A DNA stretch of 64,000 bases from Flavobacteriales bacterium UBA1937 (GTDB lineage Bacteria; Bacteroidota; Bacteroidia; Flavobacteriales; Weeksellaceae). The DNA lies in NCBI GenBank assembly GCA_002337005.1, contig DDFD01000053.1, forward strand, positions 1-64,000, read 5' to 3'. The translations under genes were made by a program, and so were the position numbers. Under the pieces are notes generated by a model. It was not told where the DNA came from. It saw only the letters and a list, made by a program, of their open reading frames with translations, and did not search any database. Within the stretch, counting starts at the first letter, position 1. The number at the start of each line of letters is the position of its first letter. Positions 1 through 7,002 of this stretch are shown piece after piece.

Positions 1-278
1 CTTCTCAAAATATATCTTGGAAAGGTCTAAAAGAAGCACCAACTTATTCTTGGCTAGGCGGAATTTTAGGCGCTTTTTATGTTACTGTAATTGTGTTAGC
101 TTTCCCGAAAATAGGGCCAGGTCTTACTTTTGGGTTGGTAGTAGCAGGTCAATTACTTACCTCTATGATTATGGAACATTTCCAAATTATGGGTACACCA
201 CATCAGCCGATAAGTATCGGAAGAATAGCAGGAATGGCAATGATTGTGGGAGGAGTAGTCATTATGAAAAAATTCTAA
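1..278 (+). CDS. YdcZ/DUF606-type DMT-family transporter, C-terminal fragment
   Basis: The reading frame is open from the left edge (first full codon at position 3) to a stop at 276-278, so only about the last 91 residues are present. The visible part holds hydrophobic, glycine-rich segments (GGILGAFYVTVIVLAFPKIG, then LTFGLVVAGQLLTSMIMEHF) and ends in a short helix before IMKKF. This pattern fits the second half of YdcZ/DUF606 proteins in the drug/metabolite transporter superfamily, which are inner-membrane proteins of mostly unknown substrate. The gene is followed at once by a strong hairpin terminator. Family assignment is by motif recognition; the substrate is unknown. Confidence 0.7.
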   Translation, partial: SQNISWKGLKEAPTYSWLGGILGAFYVTVIVLAFPKIGPGLTFGLVVAGQLLTSMIMEHFQIMGTPHQPISIGRIAGMAMIVGGVVIMKKF

Positions 279-286
279 ATCAAAAA

Positions 287-316
287 CAAAGGCTGCTAGA
301 ATTCTAGCAGCCTTTG
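287..316. terminator. Bidirectional intrinsic terminator
   Basis: A perfect 30-bp palindrome, with arms CAAAGGCTGCTAGAA and TTCTAGCAGCCTTTG. It is followed by TTTATTTT on the plus strand and by TTTTTGATTT on the minus strand. It can end both the transporter gene on the left and the minus-strand gene ending at 353. Confidence 0.85.
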
Positions 317-352
317 TTTATTTTACCTGAATTTCAGAAAGATACAGATATT

Positions 353-1882
353 TTAAAAACTCAATATTGTTTTTACAATACTAAAAATACTTAAAGTCAT
401 TACCAAAACTCCTACCGCAATAAACATATATTTAGATGGGATTTTAGACGTAAGTCTGGCAGAAAATGGCGCGGTTACAATACCACCAATTAATAATCCT
501 AAAACAATATTCCAATGATGGATTCCTATGGTGTAGATAAAAGCTACCGCACTTGCCACGGTAAGAATAAATTTTGATACTGTAGAACTCCCTACTACAT
601 ATCTTGGCGTATAACCATTTTTGATTAAAGTACCTGTAACCAAAGGTCCCCAACCACCACCAGTAAACGAATCTATAAAACCACCAAAAACACCAAGTAC
701 TTTAAAATTCGCTTTCTTTTTTGGATATTTAACATTTGTTTTCTTTAAAACTGAATTTTGAAAAATCTTAAAACCTAGATATAAAGTGTAAAGAGAAATA
801 AAAGGTTTCACATACTTAGCGTAGCCTTCACCAAGAAAAGAAATAGCAGCAACTCCTATTACAACACCTACAATTGCAGGAATTACCAGCTTTTTTACCA
901 TATTTTTATTTACATTCCTCAGCTTATAATGACTGATACTGCCCGCCATTGATGTAAAAGATTCCGCAGAATGGATACTTGCCGTCACAATATGTGGGGC
1001 GATCCCAAAACTCAATAAAATAGTGGTACATATTACACCATAGCCCATACCAACCGAACCTGCTACAATTTCTGCTACAAATCCTGTAAACATCATCCAA
1101 AAGAAACGGTTATTATCTTTATTCAATAATAATAAAATATCTGGCCAAAGATTAAAATATTTAATCATAAAAAAGCCTGAAACCAAAACCAATAAACCAC
1201 CCATTGTCAATAGCGTATTGTTTACAATTCTTCTGGCTCTTTTTACTACCAAAATAGATTTGTCTAACTGAGAAACATCTGAGATATATTTATCAAAATC
1301 TTCGGGATGTGTAGAGAGACTTTCTGTAACTCTGTTTAATATTTTTACCTTGGTTTTAAAATCTCCTGACAATTGATTTCTCAGTTTATTGAGATTTACA
1401 ATTAAATCATCTAATTGTTCTGGCAATGCTTCGGTTAATGTCTCCTTTAGTCTTTTTGCAATCGTAGGAGATTTTCCGTTCGTAGAAATGGCTATTTTTA
1501 AATTTCCTTTATTGACAATAGAACCCAAATAAAAATCACATAAATCTGGTTGATCTGCTGCATTTACCAAAATTTTTCTAGCATTGGCTAGTGTTTTAAT
1601 TTCGGCATTTACTTCTTTGATATTGGTTGCTGCAATTACGAAATCTACACTTTCTAAATCTGTTTCATCAAAGAGTTTTTGCTTTAAAGTAACATTAGGA
1701 TTTTGATGGGATATATTTTTTACTTCTTCTAAAAAATCAGGAGAAACGATGGTAATTTTCACCTCAGGATTTTGTTTAAGAAGAGTTTCCGTTTTTTCTA
1801 GACCTATATTCCCACCTCCTATAATTAGGAAGTGAGCTTGGTCTGTTTTTAGGAATACCGGAAATAGTGTATTTCTACTCAT
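353..1882 (-). CDS. Fusion of precorrin-2 dehydrogenase (CysG-N/Met8-like) and TauE/SafE (TSUP) membrane domain
   Basis: A 509-residue two-part protein. Residues 1-115 form a Rossmann fold with the dinucleotide loop GGGNIG (22-27). Residues 106-150 carry NAADQPDLCDF and STNGKSP, the conserved region of siroheme synthase N-domains with the catalytic aspartate. The middle domain ends near residue 210. From about residue 222 the chain becomes polytopic (8 or so membrane segments, with GxVGMGYG and GGFIDSFTGGGWGP motifs of the TSUP/TauE-SafE family). The first half should oxidise precorrin-2 to sirohydrochlorin and perhaps insert iron for sulfite reductase. The second half probably moves sulfate, sulfite or another small sulfur anion. 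It is the last gene of the sulfur locus, 8 bp after the TonB receptor gene. Transport direction and substrate are inference. Confidence 0.88.
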   Translation of the reverse strand: MSRNTLFPVFLKTDQAHFLIIGGGNIGLEKTETLLKQNPEVKITIVSPDFLEEVKNISHQNPNVTLKQKLFDETDLESVDFVIAATNIKEVNAEIKTLANARKILVNAADQPDLCDFYLGSIVNKGNLKIAISTNGKSPTIAKRLKETLTEALPEQLDDLIVNLNKLRNQLSGDFKTKVKILNRVTESLSTHPEDFDKYISDVSQLDKSILVVKRARRIVNNTLLTMGGLLVLVSGFFMIKYFNLWPDILLLLNKDNNRFFWMMFTGFVAEIVAGSVGMGYGVICTTILLSFGIAPHIVTASIHSAESFTSMAGSISHYKLRNVNKNMVKKLVIPAIVGVVIGVAAISFLGEGYAKYVKPFISLYTLYLGFKIFQNSVLKKTNVKYPKKKANFKVLGVFGGFIDSFTGGGWGPLVTGTLIKNGYTPRYVVGSSTVSKFILTVASAVAFIYTIGIHHWNIVLGLLIGGIVTAPFSARLTSKIPSKYMFIAVGVLVMTLSIFSIVKTILSF

Positions 1883-1890
1883 TTAAATTT

Positions 1891-4467
1891 TTATTTCAAA
1901 GTATATTTTAGAGTTACCCCAAAAGTTGCGGGATCACCTATAACACCAGCATAATGCCCTGCACTACCCGGAGCTGCCAATAGTTGTTCATAATAATCTC
2001 TATTAAATAAATTTCTAGCCCAAAGATTGATAGACAAACCATTAGAAGCTCTAAAACCTACTCTACTGTTTACCAGATAATAACCAAGAATGTTCAAATA
2101 TTGTGAAGGAGAAGGACTAGAAGAGAAATTGGTTCTAAAAAATACATCTGCTCCTACAAAATAGCTTCCTTCAAAACCTAAAAAATGACCATCAAAAGAA
2201 TCTTCAGCTCCGAAAGAACCAGACCACTTAGAAATTCCCGGAAGTCTTCCTCCTGAAACGTCTTTGAAGGCAAGTGTACCTCCTACTTCTTCTAGAGGAA
2301 CAGGTGCATTGGTAAATTTCACATATTTTCCTTCGGTATATGCTAAAGCAGCATTAAATACAAAATTCTGAATTCTTATGTTACCATCTATTTCCACACC
2401 TTTTACATTTACTTTTTCGGCATTTGCCAGATAACCTCTGTTTACACCTGGCTCTGGAGTTTGCACTTGTGTTTGATAATCATTAATATCATCATTAAAA
2501 AACACTACATTAAAAACTGAGTTTGCCGTTGGTTTGGTTTTTACCCCAATTTCTACATGTCTTACAGATTCTGGTTTCACTTTTGCCAAATCTATTAAAA
2601 CTACACCGTTAGCAGTTGGCAAACCACCAATATTCACTCCCACTGGTTTGTAGCTTAAAGAATAAGTAGCAAAGGTATTGAAATTATTGTTGAAATTATA
2701 CTGTAAAGTGAGCTGTCCTGAGAAATTTCCTTCTTTAGCATCTGTATCAAAAGCTTGGTTAGTATATACTTTATTTTTAAGTGCAATTAGAGCAGGATCA
2801 GTGGTTTGCAAACCTCCGTATGTTTCTCTCTTATAATTTGCTATTTTTTTATCATAATTGTATCTAATTCCTGGTAAAATGTGTAATTTTTCTGTTACAT
2901 TCCAATCTAATTGACCAAAAGCAGCTAAACTCGTACTTTGAATTCTATTGGTGGTTCTAATCCCGAAATTATCAAACAAACCAGGTGTTTTCCAGAGTGA
3001 ACTGGTAGAATCCTGCGCAAAACGCCACTGTGCAGAACCTGCCTCTTCTGTCTGCACAGGATCTGAATTGAGATCTTGCCACAATCCGAAAACACCAACT
3101 ACACCGTGTATTTTTTCTGTAATATTACCCGAATATCTAATCTCTTGAGACCATTGTTCGTGAACAGAATTTCCCGAAGAAATCGTAAAAACAGGCAAAC
3201 CTGTATAGTCTCTGTCATTAAGTGGAGTCCATTTCCAATATCTAAATGCCGAAGTAGAAGTAAGTGTACCTTTCCCAATTTTGAAATCTGCATTAATGGA
3301 AACGCCTCCTAATTGATTGTCTGCTTTGGATGGTGTATCTAAATCTACTTTTCTTTCGAAGGCGCTGCTATATGGAATTTGGTAATTCAAATCTTTGATA
3401 ATATTATAAAACTGTCTGTAATCTGCCCTTTTTGTAGTAACTACTCCTGCAATTGGCCAACCGTAACCATCTGGTTTTTGGTCTGTAATATCAGCATTTA
3501 AGGTCAGTTTTATATCATCTGTTGGTTTGTATAGCAACTGTGCTCTTACTCCGATATTATTAATATCATTAATATTTTCCTGAGTATGTACATTATACAA
3601 AAGCCCATTTCTCTGAGTTCCTGAGAATGAAATTCTAGCTGCTAATTTTTTAGAAATAGGACCAGAAAGTGAACCTTTGGCTTGTAAAAAACCATAATTT
3701 CCTCCACTTATTTCAAAACTAGCAGTTGGACGGAAAGTAGCATCTTTGGTCGTAATATTAAAAGCACCAGCCGTAGTATTTTTACCAAAAAGTGTACCTT
3801 GCGGACCTCTAAGAACTTCTATTCTTTCGGTATCAATAAAATCTAAAGCAGTAGCAGCAGGTCTGGCATAATAAACGCCATCTACATAAAAACCAACACC
3901 AGGGTCTATACCATCATTGGTAAGACCAAATGTAGAACCTAAACCTCTGATATTAAGCGTAGTATTTCTAGCGTTAGAAGCATACAATTGAACTGTAGGC
4001 ACTAATTCTTTTAATCTATTCACTGTAAAAGAGCCTGTTTCGTCTATTCTTTTGGATGTAAGTACAGAAATTGGAATAGGAATTTTCTGAATTTCTTCGC
4101 TTCTTCTTCTAGAAGTCACCAAAACAGCTTCTATATGTTTTTCAATGAGATTTAATTTGATAGTAATGCTTGGTTGGTACTCTTCTAAAATGACTTCAGA
4201 TTTTTGATAACCTTTTTTATTTACTTCTAAAACCACAGGAAAATCATTGATATTCTGTAATTTGAAAGTTCCTTCAGCATCAGATTTTACGGAATACTCG
4301 GTTCCTTTTATTTTGATTATTGCATCTGTAAGTGGTGTATTGTCATAATCTACCACATATCCTTTGATTAGTTTTTTCTCGGTAATTTGGATGTTGTCTT
4401 TTTCTTGAGAATAAGCAAAATTTTGGTTTAAAAATAAAAGTCCTAAAATATAAATTGTTTTTTTCAT
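1891..4467 (-). CDS. TonB-dependent outer-membrane receptor in the sulfur locus
   Basis: 858 residues. A signal peptide (about 1-20, ending FAYSQ) is followed by a carboxypeptidase-regulatory-like beta domain (about 32-112). A TonB-box/plug region follows (VLVTSRRRSEEIQKIPIPIS, then the plug with VDGVYYARP and LRGPQGTLFGKNTTAGAFNI), and then a beta-barrel ending in an aromatic/basic C-terminus (TLKYTLK). It lacks the SusC-type length and partner SusD, so it resembles siderophore/cofactor-type receptors. It follows the Rrf2 gene and precedes the CysG-TauE fusion, which suggests uptake of a sulfur-containing or siroheme-related nutrient, for example a sulfonate or sulfate ester. That substrate is inference from context only; iron-siderophore uptake is the main alternative. 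Confidence 0.85.
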   Translation of the reverse strand: MKKTIYILGLLFLNQNFAYSQEKDNIQITEKKLIKGYVVDYDNTPLTDAIIKIKGTEYSVKSDAEGTFKLQNINDFPVVLEVNKKGYQKSEVILEEYQPSITIKLNLIEKHIEAVLVTSRRRSEEIQKIPIPISVLTSKRIDETGSFTVNRLKELVPTVQLYASNARNTTLNIRGLGSTFGLTNDGIDPGVGFYVDGVYYARPAATALDFIDTERIEVLRGPQGTLFGKNTTAGAFNITTKDATFRPTASFEISGGNYGFLQAKGSLSGPISKKLAARISFSGTQRNGLLYNVHTQENINDINNIGVRAQLLYKPTDDIKLTLNADITDQKPDGYGWPIAGVVTTKRADYRQFYNIIKDLNYQIPYSSAFERKVDLDTPSKADNQLGGVSINADFKIGKGTLTSTSAFRYWKWTPLNDRDYTGLPVFTISSGNSVHEQWSQEIRYSGNITEKIHGVVGVFGLWQDLNSDPVQTEEAGSAQWRFAQDSTSSLWKTPGLFDNFGIRTTNRIQSTSLAAFGQLDWNVTEKLHILPGIRYNYDKKIANYKRETYGGLQTTDPALIALKNKVYTNQAFDTDAKEGNFSGQLTLQYNFNNNFNTFATYSLSYKPVGVNIGGLPTANGVVLIDLAKVKPESVRHVEIGVKTKPTANSVFNVVFFNDDINDYQTQVQTPEPGVNRGYLANAEKVNVKGVEIDGNIRIQNFVFNAALAYTEGKYVKFTNAPVPLEEVGGTLAFKDVSGGRLPGISKWSGSFGAEDSFDGHFLGFEGSYFVGADVFFRTNFSSSPSPSQYLNILGYYLVNSRVGFRASNGLSINLWARNLFNRDYYEQLLAAPGSAGHYAGVIGDPATFGVTLKYTLK

Positions 4468-4548
4468 TGTTAATTATTTTAAAAAAGTTTATAGTAAATG
4501 GTAAGAGAATAGAATTCTATCGATTGATAGAAACTCTAATAAAACTTG

Positions 4549-4638
4549 TTAAAATAATTTGCGACAACTGCTTTTAGAATTATTTTTAAAATAAATCTTG
4601 TTCAAAAATTTAGTATTCATTTTACTTTGTGTTTTCAT
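4549..4638 (-). CDS. Possible short upstream ORF (29 aa) in the TonB receptor leader
   Basis: On the minus strand an ATG at 4636-4638 opens a 29-codon frame ending in TAA at 4549-4551. The product begins MKTQSKMNTKFLNKIYF and has one Cys near its end (SSCRKLF). It lies between the -7-like element (4695-4702) and the receptor start. The coding pattern is not distinctive, and an ORF of this length can arise by chance in A+T-rich DNA. It is listed because the same locus has convincing leader peptides before cysH. Confidence 0.2.
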   Translation of the reverse strand: MKTQSKMNTKFLNKIYFKNNSKSSCRKLF

Positions 4639-4694
4639 TTAAACCAACTTTAATCAAATTGAATTAATCAGTATTCAATTAAAATTTGAAGTTG

Positions 4695-4702
4695 CAAATA
4701 TA
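4695..4702 (-). promoter_or_regulatory. Candidate -7 element for the TonB receptor gene
   Basis: The minus strand reads TATATTTG, a match to the Bacteroidota TAnnTTTG consensus. No good TTG/TTTG is seen 17-23 bp upstream. The implied 5' leader is over 200 nt. Confidence 0.4.
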
Positions 4703-4788
4703 ATCAATATTATATAATTCCTACAGAATTAGTATGAATTTTTTACATTATCATACAATTACGCTTTGATAAGGAAAAAATCATTGAT

Positions 4789-5199
4789 TTATTGAGCGAG
4801 TTCTGCTATAGTTTTGGCAAGAATAGGCAATGTAGCATCTCTTACTTCGGTAAATAATAATTTGATGCTACAGGTTTCTTCATCTAAACAATCTTCACAT
4901 TTCTGATAGTAATTAATCGAAACGCAATTCATCATAGAAATAGGACCATCGATAAACCTGAGGATTTCTGCTACAGAAATTTCATGGGGAGGCTTCAAAA
5001 AAGAATAACCACCATCAGCACCTCTTTCGCTTTTCAAAATCTTATTTTGTTTAAGTTCTCTGAGAATCGCCTCTAAAAACTTATAAGGAATCTTTTCTTT
5101 CGCTGAAATCAATTTCGCTGAAACAGGTTTATTCGCTTCGACATTTTTCGAAATAAATATCAAGGCTTTAATGGCATATTTTACTTTTTTGGAAAGCAT
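4789..5199 (-). CDS. Rrf2-family transcriptional regulator with a Cys cluster
   Basis: 136 residues from the ATG at 5197-5199 (MLSKKVKYAIKALIFISKN), the usual Rrf2 N-terminus. The same frame stays open to an earlier in-frame ATG at 5287-5289, but that would add 30 atypical residues and overlap cysI. A winged HTH lies at about 10-75 (AKLISAKEKIPYKFLEAILRE, then ERGADGGYSFLKPP). Near residues 95-115 there are four cysteines in the pattern C-X8-C-X2-C-X5-C. The family (IscR, NsrR, CymR) uses such cysteines for Fe-S clusters or senses cysteine synthesis through CysK. Its place inside the cys locus suggests control of sulfur assimilation. An inverted repeat covers its own start and -7 region, suggesting autoregulation. 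Confidence 0.85.
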   Translation of the reverse strand: MLSKKVKYAIKALIFISKNVEANKPVSAKLISAKEKIPYKFLEAILRELKQNKILKSERGADGGYSFLKPPHEISVAEILRFIDGPISMMNCVSINYYQKCEDCLDEETCSIKLLFTEVRDATLPILAKTIAELAQ

Positions 5200-5225
5200 A
5201 ATTTTGGTAATACTTTCCAAAAATA
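5186..5225 (-). promoter_or_regulatory. Rrf2 gene promoter with an overlapping inverted repeat
   Basis: Perfect 11-bp arms TTTTTGGAAAG (5186-5196) and CTTTCCAAAAA (5213-5223) are separated by 16 bp that include the ATG. The right arm overlaps a minus-strand -7 element TATTTTTG (5218-5225). A TTTG (5247-5250) lies 21 bp further upstream as a possible -33 element. The inverted repeat may be an operator or an RNA hairpin hiding the start codon. Confidence 0.5.
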
Positions 5226-5263
5226 CAAAATATCCTAAATCTTTAACAAATCTTCTACTCTTT

Positions 5264-6907
5264 TTAATTAAAATAAGTTCGGTAAGCAAAATCCCCGAAA
5301 TGTTCTCCTGCTTGTTTTTCCTTTACATACTGACTAAACAGACGGTCAACTTCTTCTAAAATTTCTTGTTCCGAGAGTTTTTCTTTATATAATTTATTGA
5401 GTCTTAATCCGTATCTATCACCACCTAGCATAAAATTATACTGTTCTGCTGCCGTTCCTACAAAACCCAATTCTGCTACATAAGGTCTTCCGCAACCATT
5501 AGGACAACCCGTCATTCTGATGGAAATTTCGTCTTCCGAAAGTCCGTGTTTTTCTAAAATAGGTTCTATTTTGGTTACTAATTCTGGTAAATAGCGTTGT
5601 GCTTCGGCTAGAGCAAGTGGACAAGTTGGCAATGCAACACACGCCATCGAACTCTTTCTCATTGGTGAAACATTCTTTTCAATCTCAAATTTTTCAATTA
5701 ATTTTTCTACTTTTTCTTTATCATTTTGAGAAACATTTCCAATAATCAAATTCTGATTTCCCGTAAAAATGAAATTACTCAATTTAAGATTGGCGACTTC
5801 CAATAAAAAAGCTTTTTGATAAGGTTTCACCACTCCGTGTTCTACAAAAAGTGTATAATACCATTTTTCATCTGCGCTTTGTTCCCAACCATAGCGGTCA
5901 TTTCTTTCAGTAAATTGATAAGGTTTTGCTGGTTCTAATGTAAAGCCAATTCTCTTTTCTAATTCTTCTTTGAAACCTTCTACCGTCAATCTTTCGATGG
6001 TATATTTTAATCTAGACAACTTTCTATCCGCTCTGTTCCCGAAATCTCTTTGAATGGTTAAAACTTCATAAACCGCTTTCAATGTTTTTTCTTCGGTATC
6101 CAAAAATCCGAGTACATTTCCTAAACGTGGAAAAGTAGCTGTATTACCATGCGTAGCGCCCAAACCACCACCAACTACCAGATTAAAACCTTTCAATTCA
6201 TCGTTTTCGATAATGGCAATCAATCCTAAATCGTTGGTAAACAAATCTACATCATTGCTTGGCGGAATTGCTACTGCAATTTTGAATTTTCTTGGTAAAT
6301 ATCGGTCTTCATACAAGGGATCAGCTTCGGCAGAACGTTCATAGATTTTTTCTCCGTCTATAAAAACTTCGTAATATGCTTTGGTCTTTGGCAAAAGTAA
6401 TTTCGAAATTTTATCTGCATACTCGTGAACTTGATGATGAATGGGCGATAATTGCGGATGCGAACTGGCAATTACATTTCTATTCACGTCACCACAAGCT
6501 GCGATGGAATCTAGTTTTGCGATATTAAACGCTTGAATCGTAGGTCTGATTTGATGTTTCAAAATCCCGTGAAGTTGTACCGTTTGTCTAGTAGTAATTT
6601 TAAGCGTTCCTGTACCAAATTCTTCTGAAACTTGGTGTAATGCTTGCCATTGTTCCGCCGAAATTGCACCACCCGGAATTCTAAGACGAATCATAAAAGA
6701 ATACAATTTGTCTAATTTTTTAGCGGCTCTTTCTGCTCTTTTATCACGGTCGTCTTGCACATACATTCCGTGGAATTTTACCAGTGCTTCATCGTCTGGA
6801 CGTACATTTCCGGTGTGATTATCAAGTTCTATACTTTCTTTCAACGTACCTCTCAGTCCGTCGCTTTTCATTTTTATGTGTTCTATTGGAGATAATTTAT
6901 CGCTCAT
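5264..6907 (-). CDS. cysI: Assimilatory sulfite reductase, siroheme/Fe-S subunit (CysI-like)
   Basis: 547 residues, close to the usual 550-570 of the hemoprotein subunit. Ferredoxin-like half domains and siroheme-binding arginines are seen (IRLRIPGGAISAEQW, TTRQTVQLHGI, GDVNRNVIASSHPQ). The C-terminal half has the four cluster cysteines in the two canonical groups, CVALPTC (C-X5-C) and CPNGC (C-X3-C) in TGCPNGCGRPYVAELG. It reduces sulfite to sulfide with electrons from the adjacent CysJ and uses siroheme made by CobA and the CysG-TauE fusion. It is 95 bp downstream of cysJ; the gap holds a phased GTTTGA repeat. A ferredoxin-type sulfite reductase is less likely because cysJ is next door. Confidence 0.93.
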   Translation of the reverse strand: MSDKLSPIEHIKMKSDGLRGTLKESIELDNHTGNVRPDDEALVKFHGMYVQDDRDKRAERAAKKLDKLYSFMIRLRIPGGAISAEQWQALHQVSEEFGTGTLKITTRQTVQLHGILKHQIRPTIQAFNIAKLDSIAACGDVNRNVIASSHPQLSPIHHQVHEYADKISKLLLPKTKAYYEVFIDGEKIYERSAEADPLYEDRYLPRKFKIAVAIPPSNDVDLFTNDLGLIAIIENDELKGFNLVVGGGLGATHGNTATFPRLGNVLGFLDTEEKTLKAVYEVLTIQRDFGNRADRKLSRLKYTIERLTVEGFKEELEKRIGFTLEPAKPYQFTERNDRYGWEQSADEKWYYTLFVEHGVVKPYQKAFLLEVANLKLSNFIFTGNQNLIIGNVSQNDKEKVEKLIEKFEIEKNVSPMRKSSMACVALPTCPLALAEAQRYLPELVTKIEPILEKHGLSEDEISIRMTGCPNGCGRPYVAELGFVGTAAEQYNFMLGGDRYGLRLNKLYKEKLSEQEILEEVDRLFSQYVKEKQAGEHFGDFAYRTYFN

Positions 6908-6915
6908 AATTTAAA

Positions 6916-6961
6916 GTTTGAGGTGGTTTGAATTTGTTTGAAATAGTTTGATATTGTTTGA
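6916..6961. repeat. Five GTTTGA hexamers at exact 10-bp spacing
   Basis: GTTTGA occurs at 6916, 6926, 6936, 6946 and 6956 with varied 4-bp fillers, in the gap between cysJ and cysI. It is followed by two CCATCTTCC copies within 6968-6992. The period matches one helical turn. The function is unknown; it may be a degenerate tandem repeat. Confidence 0.75.
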
Positions 6962-7002
6962 TGATTTGCCATCTTCCGACTTCCATCTTCCAGCATCCAG
7001 CT

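Larger units (their letters stand above)
4468..4788. other. 321-bp intergenic region upstream of the TonB receptor gene
   Basis: A very A+T-rich leader/promoter region. It holds a -7-like element at 4695-4702, a possible 29-codon upstream ORF at 4549-4638, and a small hairpin TTCTATC-GATT-GATAGAA at 4515-4532 with no T-run. No terminator for the Rrf2 gene is clear. Nothing else is recognised. Confidence 0.5.

Noticed and set aside
5200..5289. Earlier start for the Rrf2 gene at 5289
   Set aside because: It would add 30 atypical residues, overlap cysI and run through the -7 element. The start at 5199 matches the Rrf2 N-terminus.
6916..6992. CRISPR array
   Set aside because: The repeats are 6 bp with 4-bp fillers, far too short for CRISPR repeats and spacers, and no cas genes are near.
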